From Nucisporomicrobium flavum (lineage in GTDB: Bacteria > Actinomycetota > Actinomycetes > Mycobacteriales > Micromonosporaceae), in the NCBI RefSeq assembly GCF_016464385.1, contig NZ_JADMLH010000009.1:65267-129266 (forward strand): 64,000 nt of DNA, written 5' to 3'. A program made the translations under genes and the position numbers. Positions 37,430 to 45,986 of the stretch are shown one piece after another (the stretch's first letter is position 1; every line of letters begins with the position of its first letter). Below the pieces are notes generated by a model. The model was given only the letters and a program-made list of their open reading frames with translations. It ran no database searches and was not told where the DNA came from.

Positions 37430-38923
37430 GGCGACCGGCGCGGGCGTGGCCCGTACGAGCGCGAGCACCGCGACGCCCCCGGCGAGCCCGGCCGCCGCCG
37501 CGACGAGGAAGGCCGCGTCGAGCCCGGCCGCGGCGGCGCCGTGCAGCACGCCGTCCACCGTGGACCGTACGGCCGCGGGCACGCCGGCCAGGATCCGCCC
37601 GGCCTGGCCCGCGGCGAGCCCGTGCGCGGCGGCGGCCGGGTCGGGCACCCCATGGCCGCTCAGGTGGCTCTCGGCGCGGGCGGCGAAGACCGTACCCAGC
37701 ACGGCGATGCCGATCGCGAAGCCGAGCTGGCGGGCCGTGGTGACCGCACCCGCGGCCATGCCGGCCCGCTCCCGGGACACCGCGGCGGTCGCCGACTGCG
37801 CCAGGGCCGGCATGACCAGGCCCACGCCGGCGCCGGTCACCGCGTACCCGGCGATCAGCGCCGGCCAGCTCGCGTCCGCGTCGACCATGAGCGCGCACAG
37901 GGCCGCGCCGGCGCCGATCAGCAGCATGCCGACGCCGATGACGAGCCGGGGCGACCGGCCGTGCAGCTTCGCGCCCACGATGCCGGAGACCACCACGGAC
38001 AGGATCGACATCGGCAGGCCGGTCAGCCCGGCCCGCAGCGGCGACAGACCGATCAGCGACTGCAGCCAGATCGACGTGTACGTGAAGGCCGCGAACGCCG
38101 CGAAGTTCACCAGCAGCGCCGCCACGATGACCCCGGCGAAGGACCGGTTACGCAGCAACGACAGGTCGAGCATCGGGTCGGGGCTGCGGCGCTCCACGAG
38201 GCTGAACGCGGCGAACCCGGCCCCGCTGAGCACCAGCAGACCCCATGTCTGCGCCGACGACCAGCCCTCGGTGGTGGCGCGGATGACCGCGAGCGTGAGC
38301 GCCCCGGCGGCGACCGTGAAGGTGAGTGTCCCCGCGACGTCGAAGCGGCCCCGGCGGACCGTCTCGCCGGGCCGGAGGACGGTCCCGCACAGCACCAGGG
38401 CGGCGATGCTGACCGGCAGGTTGACGAGGAAGATCCAGCGCCAGCTCAGCGCCTCGGTGAGCAGGCCGCCGAGGATCGGGCCGACCGCGGCGGCGGCGCC
38501 GGAGACACCACCCCAGACGCCGTACGCGACCCCCCGCGCCCGCCCCTGGTACGCGGCGTTGATCAGTGCGAACGTCGTGGTGAACATGGCGGCCGCGCCG
38601 ACGCCCTGCACGACCCGCGCGGCGATCAGCACCCCGGTGCCGGATGCGACGCCGCACGCCAGCGAGGCGAGGGCGAACAGGGCCAGCCCGGCGGCGTAGA
38701 GGCGGCGGTGGCCGTGCCGGTCGCCGAGCGCGCCCGCGCCGAGCAGCAGTACGCCCAGCGAGAGGGCGTACCCGTCCACGACCCACTGCAGGCCGGTGAA
38801 GGACGTGTGCAGGTCGGCTGCCATCTGCGGCAGGGCGACGTTCACGATGGTGACGTCCACGAGCAGCATGAAGGTGCCGAGGCAGATGGTGACCAGCGGC
38901 CACCACGAGTTCTTCTGTTCCAT
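37388..38923 (-). CDS. DHA2-family (EmrB/QacA) MFS drug exporter
   Basis: A 511-residue, 14-TM proton antiporter-type exporter. VDVTIVNVALPQMAADL in helix 1, GALGDRHGHRRLYAAGL (motif A) and GPILGGLLTEALSWRWIFLVNLP (motif C and following) define the DHA2 group. Export of toxic compounds is the usual role; the substrate is not predictable. The start is the ATG at 38923 (MEQKNSWWPL). The 88-bp gap upstream separates it from the ComB operon, which ends at 39012 on the same strand. Confidence 0.9.
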   Translation of the reverse strand: MEQKNSWWPLVTICLGTFMLLVDVTIVNVALPQMAADLHTSFTGLQWVVDGYALSLGVLLLGAGALGDRHGHRRLYAAGLALFALASLACGVASGTGVLIAARVVQGVGAAAMFTTTFALINAAYQGRARGVAYGVWGGVSGAAAAVGPILGGLLTEALSWRWIFLVNLPVSIAALVLCGTVLRPGETVRRGRFDVAGTLTFTVAAGALTLAVIRATTEGWSSAQTWGLLVLSGAGFAAFSLVERRSPDPMLDLSLLRNRSFAGVIVAALLVNFAAFAAFTYTSIWLQSLIGLSPLRAGLTGLPMSILSVVVSGIVGAKLHGRSPRLVIGVGMLLIGAGAALCALMVDADASWPALIAGYAVTGAGVGLVMPALAQSATAAVSRERAGMAAGAVTTARQLGFAIGIAVLGTVFAARAESHLSGHGVPDPAAAAHGLAAGQAGRILAGVPAAVRSTVDGVLHGAAAAGLDAAFLVAAAAGLAGGVAVLALVRATPAPVASDDRPAEHAAVHQ

Positions 38924-39011
38924 GCCTCTCAAGGTCCGGCACCACCTGCGGCATCCGCCAGCCATCAGCGGCTTGACGTAGGAATCTTGCTAGCTTCGAC
39001 ATGAAGAGGAG

Positions 39012-39737
39012 TTAATCCGCCACGTACCAGCCGTCCCGGAGGACCGGAACCGCCACGCTCGCACCGAACTCCGCCGCCGTGGCCACGTCCTCCGGAAACC
39101 CGTTCTCGTGCAGCTCCCGGCCGCTGACACAGTCGTGCAGGGCGGCGCTCAGGCTGTCGGCCACCATCCGGTACGCCGCCAGCGCCGCCCCCGCCTCCGG
39201 GGTCGGATCGGCGGCTGTACCGCGTACGAGATGGTGGAGGAACGACCCCGCGCCCCACAGATCCTCGACCGCGGGGCGCAACGACCCGTCCGGCCAGCGC
39301 TCCCCCGCCGCCACCACAGCGACGGTCCCGCCGTCGCCGAGCCGGTCCCGCACCCACGACGCGACCGCCGGCGCGTTGCGCAGCGACACCCCCACGACGG
39401 TCGCGCCGCCGGCCGCCAGCCGCGCGGAGATGGTCGCACCGTTCGGCGACGGCAGCACGAGCCGCCGCACCCCGGAGCTCCGCGCGACCGTCGCCGGCGA
39501 CAGGCTGATCTGGCCCGGGCCGGCGGCGCGGCGGCCCACCGCGAGGACCGCGTCGTGCCGGCGGGCGAAGGGTTCCGCGGTCTCGTCACGCCACGGGTAC
39601 GGCCGCACGGCGATCCCCCGGTCCGCGGCCACGCTCAGCGTCGTGGTGAACGACAGCACGTCGACGACGGCGACCACCGACGCGCCGGCACCGACCGCAT
39701 CCGCGCCCTCAGGCCCCCACTCGAACAGAACTCTCAT
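39012..39737 (-). CDS. 2-phosphosulfolactate phosphatase family protein (ComB-like)
   Basis: A 241-residue protein of the ComB fold. In methanogens ComB makes sulfolactate for coenzyme M; in bacteria the family's role is mostly unclear. Typical segments are VVAVVDVLSFTTTLSVAADRG, LPSPNGATIS and the Asp/Glu-rich ends VEDLWGAG and LRDGWYVAD. The ATG overlaps the stop of the coiled-coil gene (ATGA). No other coenzyme M-type gene is near, so I would not infer that pathway. Confidence 0.82.
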   Translation of the reverse strand: MRVLFEWGPEGADAVGAGASVVAVVDVLSFTTTLSVAADRGIAVRPYPWRDETAEPFARRHDAVLAVGRRAAGPGQISLSPATVARSSGVRRLVLPSPNGATISARLAAGGATVVGVSLRNAPAVASWVRDRLGDGGTVAVVAAGERWPDGSLRPAVEDLWGAGSFLHHLVRGTAADPTPEAGAALAAYRMVADSLSAALHDCVSGRELHENGFPEDVATAAEFGASVAVPVLRDGWYVAD

Positions 39738-40717
39738 TCCGCCAACTGTTCCAGTGCGGCCCGCACCGCGTGGTACCGCTCCGCCTGCCGGCCGCCCTCC
39801 GGCGGATCGCCCAGCGCCAGCACGCCGTGGGTGATGCCGTACGTGAGCCGGTACAGCAGCACCTGCGTCGCCACATCCCGCCACTGCCCGCCGCGGGCCG
39901 CGCTCGGCCGGTGCCCCAGCTCGGTGATCGTGAACCAGGCCGGGAACAGCGCGTGCGTCTCGACCGCGGCGTCGACCCGGCCCCGCAGGTGCGCGGCCAG
40001 CTCCAGCAGCGCGCTGGCCCCACGATGGGCGCTGTACTGCTCCTGAAGCCGCGCGTCCAGGTCGAGCGCCGTCCAGGCCGCAGCCGCCTCGGCTCCACGG
40101 GCGGTCAGCTCGGCGTCGCGCGCCCGCCACCGTCCACGATGGATCCGGTACGCGGCGGCCGCCCGCCGGAAGGACCGCCGGCCCACCCGCGCGCGAGCCA
40201 GGGCACGGCTGGCACCGAGGGCGCGGCCGCGGCTCTCCGCGATGAGACGTTCCAGCTCCGTGTACGCGTCCAGCGCCGCGCGATGAGCCGCCCGGGCGTC
40301 CTCGTCGAGCATGCCCGCCCGGATCTCCTCCGCCTCCCGCACCTCGGCGACGAGACCCTCCAGATCGGAGGGAAGGGTGTCGAGGTCCACCGGCCGCACC
40401 CCGTGCTCCATCCGCAGCCGGCCCTCGATGAGCTGCACCTCCCCGGTGAGCCGGGCGATGGCCTGCCGCGCCGACCGCAACCCGCCGTCGGTCTCCCGCC
40501 GCAGGTCGTCGTGGGCCTCCCCGGCCCGGCTCAGCCGCGCGTCGGTTTCGTCGAGGCGCACCCGCAGCTCCTCGGCGCGCTCCTCCGCGGCTCGGGCCAC
40601 CCGCTCGACGTCGTCGGCCAGCTGGGACCGCAGCATCGCCAGTTTGCGCACGAAGTCGGCCCGCAGCGCCTCGGCGACCCGGGTCAGATCGGTCTGCACC
40701 CCCACGCCGCCACTCAC
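39734..40717 (-). CDS. Coiled-coil protein of unknown function
   Basis: A 327-residue soluble protein. Residues about 10-200 are strongly helical and charged, with heptad-like patterns (DDVERVARAAEERAEELRVR region), predicted coiled coil. The C-terminal 100 residues are mixed and may be globular (FPAWFTITELGHRPSA, LLYRLTYGITHGVLALG). The GTG at 40717 overlaps the stop of the upstream two-TM protein (GTGA). No family was recognised. The three-gene operon suggests the coiled-coil and membrane proteins work together. Confidence 0.65.
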   Translation of the reverse strand: MSGGVGVQTDLTRVAEALRADFVRKLAMLRSQLADDVERVARAAEERAEELRVRLDETDARLSRAGEAHDDLRRETDGGLRSARQAIARLTGEVQLIEGRLRMEHGVRPVDLDTLPSDLEGLVAEVREAEEIRAGMLDEDARAAHRAALDAYTELERLIAESRGRALGASRALARARVGRRSFRRAAAAYRIHRGRWRARDAELTARGAEAAAAWTALDLDARLQEQYSAHRGASALLELAAHLRGRVDAAVETHALFPAWFTITELGHRPSAARGGQWRDVATQVLLYRLTYGITHGVLALGDPPEGGRQAERYHAVRAALEQLAE

Positions 40718-41109
40718 GCGAGCGCCGCGCCCTCGAACGCCCGCGCCCGCGCCACGGCCGGGGCAGGCGGGGTGGGCGCGCGCCGGGCGGTCAGCCACAG
40801 CACGCCGGCGACGGCCCCGGTCACGGCCGCGGCGACCAGCCACAGGCTCGGCACGACCTCCGCGGCGACCAGCAACACCGGGACGACCGCGGCGACGGCC
40901 AGCACGTACGCGACGACCCGCCGCCGCGAAGCCGCCCGGGCGCGGGCCCGGTCGAGCTCCCGCATCAGATCGTCGGCGGCGTCGAAGACCCGCAACTCCA
41001 GATCCTCGTACCGCTCGGAACCGGGGTCCTCCCGCTCGAGAATCTCGTGCCGGGACACCAGCTCCCGCTGTCGGACGACAAGCACATGACGACGGTCAGC
41101 AGCACCCAC
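40714..41109 (-). CDS. Small membrane protein with a charged N-terminal helix
   Basis: A 131-residue protein. Residues 1-65 are charged and helical (ILEREDPGSERYEDLELRV), followed by two adjoining hydrophobic segments (VVAYVLAVAAVVPVLLVAAEVV and LWLVAAAVTGAVAGVLWLTA) and a basic/Pro tail. It uses a GTG start. It is the first gene of the coiled-coil/ComB operon. No family was recognised. Confidence 0.65.
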   Translation of the reverse strand: MGAADRRHVLVVRQRELVSRHEILEREDPGSERYEDLELRVFDAADDLMRELDRARARAASRRRVVAYVLAVAAVVPVLLVAAEVVPSLWLVAAAVTGAVAGVLWLTARRAPTPPAPAVARARAFEGAALA

Positions 41110-41413
41110 GCGAACTCCCCAAAGCCCCGCAGAGCGGTGGAAACCCCACCACGGGTCAGCGTACGGGCTGGGGGCGACGGGTCAATCCCACGCAGGAGGC
41201 ATCAGCGGGCCTACGATTCGACCGCCTCGATGGCCTCGAAGATGTCTGCATCAACGTCGGCGCTGCCAGGTCGGCAGCGCCTCCCACGGCGCTACGTAGG
41301 ACGGCTTGGGATCCTGAATACGCAACAAGATCTGAGCGGTCCAGCCGGACGCCACGAATTGACTCTTCTGCGCCCGGGTCAGACCCACGGAGCATCCCGA
41401 GCTGCCCGCCGAC
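41110..41413. other. Intergenic region upstream of the GRDP-kinase gene with a decayed coding remnant
   Basis: No intact gene is seen. The last 51 bases (41363-41413) stay in frame with the next gene and read LFCARVRPTEHPELPAD, resembling the N-terminal part expected for that protein family. An in-frame TGA at 41360-41362 ends it. The region has visibly lower G+C and less codon bias than the surroundings. Confidence 0.55.
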
Positions 41414-42580
41414 ATGCCTGCGCGCATCCTGGATGAGACCTTGGCGTTCCTGGAAACGTGCGCGACGGCACCTCAGTCCATCGGACCGGGCGAACTGGTC
41501 GACATCGGCTGGCACACTTTCATCCGCCACACCCGCGAGTACGCCGACTTCTGCGACCGGATCGCTGGGCGGTTCATCCACCATGTCCCTGATGACGGCC
41601 CGACCGGCGAGGAGTGGCCGACCGTACCGAAGGCCGAGCCGGCGATGGTGGCGACCACGGTCGCCGCGATGCGTCGGGCGGGTCATCGCGTCGATCTTCC
41701 CCTCTGGTCCGTGACCGGCACGGCTGACTGCACCCAGCCGCAACCGTCAGGAGGCGCACCTTTGCCACGCTGCGGATGGGATGAGTTGCCGTTCGCCGTC
41801 CGAGCTGCGGTGGAGGCCCACACCGGCCCCATCCTGCGCGCTACATCGGTGGTGGACGGGTCGGTCTCCGACTTCGCGGCGGTGCTGGAAGCTCGGAGGG
41901 GCCGGCTGTTCTGCAAGGGAGCGGTCGCCCGCAACCCCTTGGGGTGGATGCATCGGAACGAGGCGCGCGTCAATCCGTACCTGCCGGTCCAGGTGCCGCG
42001 ACTGCGCTGGCATATCGAAGCCGACGGATGGACGGTGGTGGGGTTCGAGTGCGTCGAGGGCAGGTATCCCGATGTGAGCCCGGGCTCACCCGATCTCCCT
42101 GCGGTGGCTGCCACTCTGAGCGCGATGGCCGCGGCGTTGACTCCCTGCCCGGTGCCCTTTGTGCAGGCCGCCGTCGCGCGATGGGCAGGCTGGGTCGCGC
42201 CCGATGTCGTCGACGGACAAACGCTCGTACACACCGATGTCACGCCGCGCAACTTCCTGGCCCACGGTCGCGGCGTGACGGTTGTCGACTGGTCGATGCC
42301 GTGCCGGGGAGCGGCTTGGATCGACACCGCTCTCATGGTTGTCCGGTTGATCCGCGCCGGGCATACCCCCGGAGAGGCGCAGGCGTGGGCCGATCAGATC
42401 CCGGTGTGGTCGTCCGCCGAACCCGCGGCGATCGATCTGTTCGCCGGGGGCGTTGCCGCGCTGAGCCTCAGGAGGCAGCAGCAGCGACCGTCCGCTGATC
42501 ACCTGGCCCCTCTCGTCGCCGACGCAGCCGCATTCTGGGCTCGTCACCGCGACAACGGGAAGTCCCGCCGCAGCCGCTAG
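41414..42580 (+). CDS. Fusion of a GRDP-like domain and an aminoglycoside-phosphotransferase-type kinase
   Basis: A 388-residue protein in two parts. Residues 1-105 (MPARILDETLAFL..., LVDIGWHTFIRHTREYADFC, GRFIHHVPDD) resemble small actinobacterial GRDP-like proteins. Residues 115-388 form an APH-fold kinase: the conserved start WDELPFAVRAAVEAHTGP, a catalytic loop HTDVTPRNFL, and the metal-binding VVDWSMPCRGAAWID. In relatives I recall, these are two adjacent genes; here they are one reading frame, joined near codon 105-115 where the usual Cys-rich end of the first protein is lost. The N-terminus is also short (see the upstream remnant). The substrate is unknown and the product may be a decaying gene. 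Confidence 0.7.
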   Translation: MPARILDETLAFLETCATAPQSIGPGELVDIGWHTFIRHTREYADFCDRIAGRFIHHVPDDGPTGEEWPTVPKAEPAMVATTVAAMRRAGHRVDLPLWSVTGTADCTQPQPSGGAPLPRCGWDELPFAVRAAVEAHTGPILRATSVVDGSVSDFAAVLEARRGRLFCKGAVARNPLGWMHRNEARVNPYLPVQVPRLRWHIEADGWTVVGFECVEGRYPDVSPGSPDLPAVAATLSAMAAALTPCPVPFVQAAVARWAGWVAPDVVDGQTLVHTDVTPRNFLAHGRGVTVVDWSMPCRGAAWIDTALMVVRLIRAGHTPGEAQAWADQIPVWSSAEPAAIDLFAGGVAALSLRRQQQRPSADHLAPLVADAAAFWARHRDNGKSRRSR

Positions 42581-42582
42581 CG

Positions 42583-43086
42583 TCAGCGCTCGGGCTCGTC
42601 CAGGCCGGTCAATCCCACGGAAGGGTCCAGGGCGTCGAGCAGCCCGGCCAGCCGCTTCTCCTCGCCGATGAAGTGGGTCTCGAGCACCGCGGCGAGCCCG
42701 TCGAGCTCGATCCGCAGCTCGGCGCGGTCGGCCTCCGTCGGCGCCGCGCCGAGCCGGCCGGACAGGGCGGTGAGCCGGGTCAGCAGGCCGGCGATGATCT
42801 GGTGGTCGCGGTCCAGCTCTGCCAGGAAGGAGCGCAGCTCCGGGTGTCGCGCGGCCAGCACGGGGAAGACGGTCTCGTCCTCGCCGGTGTGGTGCCGGGT
42901 CACGGCGGAGCACAGGGTCCGGCAGTGGACCGCCAGCTCCCGGTCCGGGACGGACCCGTCGCGCAGGTCGTCGAGGTGGTCGAGCAGGCGGTGGTGCACG
43001 GCGATGAGCTGATGACCGTACGCGGTGAAGCGCGCGTACTCGTCGGAAGGGTGAGCCACAGGAATCCCGGGGTCCGGCGCCTCCAT
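42583..43086 (-). CDS. Hemerythrin HHE-domain protein
   Basis: A 167-residue four-helix di-iron-type protein. Metal-ligand candidates are His in YGHQL, H-H in VTRHHTGEDETVFP, H in DRDHQ, and H and E in LETHFIGEEKRL, in the expected order. Such proteins bind O2 or NO or take part in iron or redox sensing. It stands alone, convergent with the preceding gene (2 bp apart). Confidence 0.88.
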   Translation of the reverse strand: MEAPDPGIPVAHPSDEYARFTAYGHQLIAVHHRLLDHLDDLRDGSVPDRELAVHCRTLCSAVTRHHTGEDETVFPVLAARHPELRSFLAELDRDHQIIAGLLTRLTALSGRLGAAPTEADRAELRIELDGLAAVLETHFIGEEKRLAGLLDALDPSVGLTGLDEPER

Positions 43087-43142
43087 GCCCTCGGCGGCCT
43101 CCGGGCCGGGTGCACTGCGACGCTGCCGACGACCTTACCGCC

Positions 43143-44309
43143 TCAGAAGTACGTGTGGAGCACGTCCACCACCACGTCGTTGTCGTCGGCGACGGGGATG
43201 AAGCGCCACTTGTCGAACGCCGTGCACGGGTGGGACAGGCCGAACCGTACGAGGTCGCCGACCGCGAGCCCGCTGCCGTGCACGTACGTGTGGTGGTCGT
43301 TCATCTTCACCACCTCGCCGACGTCGGTGATCGGCAGGCCCTCGTCGAACGGGGCGTCGCGCTTGCCCATGCCGACGATCGCGAGGCCCGGCTCCGGCAC
43401 GGACAGCACCTGGGCGTACATCTCCAGCGCCGCCGCCAGCGACCCCTCGCCCGGCTCGCGGTTGAACGGCGTGCGCTCGCGGTAGAAGCCGTCGTCGTGG
43501 GTGACGGAGGCGCCGCTGCGCAGGACCGCGTGCACGGTGTGGCCGTCGAGCCATTGACCCTCGAGCGCTTTGACGACCCGGTCGAACCACGCGCTGCCGC
43601 CGGCCGAGACGATCACCTCGGCGGGCAGCAGGTCCGCGATCGCGTGGACCGCCTCGACCTGCGCCGCGAGGAACGCGTCGACGTCGTCGGCCGTGGTCAG
43701 GCCGCCCTCGTACGCGGTGAGCCCGGCGAGCGTCACCCCGGGCGCGTCGGCGGCGGCCCGGGCCACGGCCACGACCTCGTCGACGGTACGGCAGCCCGTG
43801 CGCCCGCCCGCGTGACCGAGCTCGACAAGCAGGGGCAGCCCTCCGGCGGCCGCCGCGGCCTCGACGCCGGCGACCGAGTCGGTCTGCGCGTACACCTGCC
43901 AGCCCTGCGCGGCCTGGGCGGCGAGCCAGCCCAGCGCCGTCGGGTCGAGCACCTCGTTGGCGATCAGCACCCGCGGCACGCCCAGCCGCCGCAGCACGAG
44001 CGCCTGGTCGGCGGTCGCCACGGTCATCGCCCATGCGCCGGCCGCGAGCTGCGCCTGGAGCAGCGTGGGCGCCATGGACGTCTTGGCGTGCGGGGCGAAC
44101 GAGAAGCCGTGCCGCAGCGCGTACGCGGCCATCGTCGCGATGTTCGCGCGTACCGCCGATTCCCGGACCACCAGCAGCGGCCAGGTGAAGGATCCGTCGA
44201 AGAGCGAGTGCCGGGCGGCGGCGAAGGCGCGGGCCGGCACCGAGCCCTCGGGCAGCCAGAAGCCCTTGGCCCGCCAGTCCAGCAGCTCGTCGGGGATGTC
44301 GAGGGTCAC
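43143..44309 (-). CDS. PLP-dependent D-serine dehydratase-like / D-threonine aldolase-like enzyme
   Basis: A 388-residue fold-type III (alanine racemase-like) enzyme. The PLP lysine is in APHAKTSMAP, and the C-terminal D-serine-dehydratase-like domain has the zinc His-x-Cys in LSHPCTAFDKW. Members dehydrate D-serine, cleave D-threonine, or deaminate related amino acids. I start at the GTG at 44309-44307 because AGGGAGG lies seven bases upstream; an earlier ATG would add 14 residues. It is divergent from an amidohydrolase/RidA pair by 72 bp. Confidence 0.87.
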   Translation of the reverse strand: MTLDIPDELLDWRAKGFWLPEGSVPARAFAAARHSLFDGSFTWPLLVVRESAVRANIATMAAYALRHGFSFAPHAKTSMAPTLLQAQLAAGAWAMTVATADQALVLRRLGVPRVLIANEVLDPTALGWLAAQAAQGWQVYAQTDSVAGVEAAAAAGGLPLLVELGHAGGRTGCRTVDEVVAVARAAADAPGVTLAGLTAYEGGLTTADDVDAFLAAQVEAVHAIADLLPAEVIVSAGGSAWFDRVVKALEGQWLDGHTVHAVLRSGASVTHDDGFYRERTPFNREPGEGSLAAALEMYAQVLSVPEPGLAIVGMGKRDAPFDEGLPITDVGEVVKMNDHHTYVHGSGLAVGDLVRFGLSHPCTAFDKWRFIPVADDNDVVVDVLHTYF

Positions 44310-44381
44310 CGGGGGTCCTCCCTTGACCTCGGGAACGCGGTCACGCATGGTGTGGAAGCTACTACGGATGGGCGGCCGCGC

Positions 44382-45596
44382 ATGATCAATGACCTGGTCC
44401 TCAGCGGCGGCGAGGTGCACGGGAGGGGCCGCGCTGACGTCGCAGTGCACCAGGGCCGGATCGCGGCCGTCGGGCCCGGGCTCACCGGGGCCGTGGTGCA
44501 CGACGTGTCCGGTTGCCTGGTCACCCCCGGCCTGATCGACCTGCACACCCATGTCGGGCCCGGTTACTGGGGCATCGAGCCGGATCCGGTGGCGTGGCGC
44601 ACCGGCGTCACCACCTGGGTCGACGCCGGGTCGGCCGGCGCGTACACGCTCGCCGGGCTGCGCCGCGTGGTGTCCGATGTGGACGTCCGCGTGCCCGCTC
44701 TGCTCAACATCTCGGCCGTGGGGCTCACCGGGCGCACCGGCGAGAGCCGGGATCTGGCGAACTGCGACGGGGAGCTGGCCGTCGAGACGATCCGGACACA
44801 CCGCGACCTCATCCGGGGCGTGAAGGTCCGTGTCGACCACGAGACGGTCGGCGCCAACGGCGTGGAACCCCTGCGGCGCGGCCTGGCTGCCGCGGAAGCC
44901 TGCGGCGTGCCGGTCATGGTCCACATAGGTACGGCGCCACCCGTCCTCGAGGAGATCCTCGCCATCATGCGTCAGGGCGACATCGTGACGCACTGTGCCA
45001 GCGGCTTCGCCGAGCCGCTCGGGGCGGCGGCGCGGCGGGCGTACGACCGGGGCGTGCTGTTCGACGTCGGGCACGGCTCGGGCGGGTTCGCGTTCGACGT
45101 GGCCGAGGCGCAGATCGGTGCGGGGCTGCGGCCGTACACGATCTCCACGGATCTGCACGCCCGCTCGGTGCACGGCCCGGTCTTCGATCTGCCCACGACG
45201 ATGGCGAAGCTCGTCGCCGCCGGGCTGACCCTCGACGAGGTGATCGCGGCGACGACCGTGCACCCGGCGCGCGCCCTCGGCCTGACCGGCGGCACCCTCG
45301 ACGTGGGCGCACCGGCGGACATCGCGGTGTGGAAGGTCGACGAGGGCAGCTTCGAGGTGGTCGACGCCCACCGGCAGGTACGCCGCTCACCGCTACGGCT
45401 GACGAACCGGGCCACGTACGTCGGCGGCCGGCTGCTGCCACCCCGCTTCCCGGCCGCACCGGCGCCGTGGGTGCCGCTCACCGATGCGCAGCGGGCGGCC
45501 CTCGCGCGCCGTGACGAGGATCTCCGGAACCTGCTGGCGGTGCCGCTGGTGGGCGCGGAAGGCTTGGCCGAGCAGTTCCCGAGACCACGACGGTAG
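44382..45596 (+). CDS. Amidohydrolase/deacetylase-family metallohydrolase (dihydroorotase-like)
   Basis: A 404-residue amidohydrolase. Metal ligands are visible: H-x-H in DLHTHVGPG, the probable carbamylated Lys in GVKVRVD, His in VMVHIG and THCASG, and Asp in STDLHARS. The family (EF_0837/AHA_3915-type) hydrolyses N-acyl or cyclic amides and often neighbours PLP enzymes. The ATG at 44382 is followed 9 bp after its stop by ridA, so the two are co-transcribed. Confidence 0.85.
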   Translation: MINDLVLSGGEVHGRGRADVAVHQGRIAAVGPGLTGAVVHDVSGCLVTPGLIDLHTHVGPGYWGIEPDPVAWRTGVTTWVDAGSAGAYTLAGLRRVVSDVDVRVPALLNISAVGLTGRTGESRDLANCDGELAVETIRTHRDLIRGVKVRVDHETVGANGVEPLRRGLAAAEACGVPVMVHIGTAPPVLEEILAIMRQGDIVTHCASGFAEPLGAAARRAYDRGVLFDVGHGSGGFAFDVAEAQIGAGLRPYTISTDLHARSVHGPVFDLPTTMAKLVAAGLTLDEVIAATTVHPARALGLTGGTLDVGAPADIAVWKVDEGSFEVVDAHRQVRRSPLRLTNRATYVGGRLLPPRFPAAPAPWVPLTDAQRAALARRDEDLRNLLAVPLVGAEGLAEQFPRPRR

Positions 45597-45605
45597 GAGT
45601 TGGCC

Positions 45606-45986
45606 ATGCCCAAGCGCGCGATCACGACCGACAAGGCGGCCCCGGCCGGTGGCCCGTATTCCCAGGCGGTCGTCGCCGGGGACACCGTCTACCTGGCCGG
45701 CGCGGTCCCCGCGCTGCCCGACGGCACGTGGGTGACCGGCAGCTTCGCCGAGCAGGCCCACGCCGCGTTCCGCAACCTCGCGGCGGTGGCGGAGGCGGCC
45801 GGCGCGAGCCTCGACCAGGCCGTACGCATCGGCGTCTACCTGCGCGACTTCGACGACTTCGACGAGCTCAACGAGATCTACGCCCAGTACGTCAAGGGCG
45901 CCACCCTGCCGGTACGCACGACGCTCCCGGTGCCGCTCGTCGGCTTCGACATCGAGCTCGACGCCATCCTCTACACCGGCGCGTAG
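45606..45986 (+). CDS. RidA/YjgF-family enamine/imine deaminase
   Basis: A 126-residue trimeric chorismate-mutase-like protein. RidA proteins hydrolyse reactive enamine/imine intermediates released by PLP dehydratases such as 2-aminoacrylate. GGPYSQAVVAGDTVYLAG and the conserved Arg in LPVRTTLPV (the active-site arginine of RidA) are present. The ATG at 45606 has GGAG six bases upstream; the preceding TTG (45600) is less likely. The end overlaps ureD by 16 bp on the opposite strand. Confidence 0.92.
   Translation: MPKRAITTDKAAPAGGPYSQAVVAGDTVYLAGAVPALPDGTWVTGSFAEQAHAAFRNLAAVAEAAGASLDQAVRIGVYLRDFDDFDELNEIYAQYVKGATLPVRTTLPVPLVGFDIELDAILYTGA

Noticed and set aside
41156..41743. A 195-residue minus-strand reading frame across the GRDP gene
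   Set aside because: It is Arg-rich and antisense to a recognisable coding sequence; it looks like a frame shadow.
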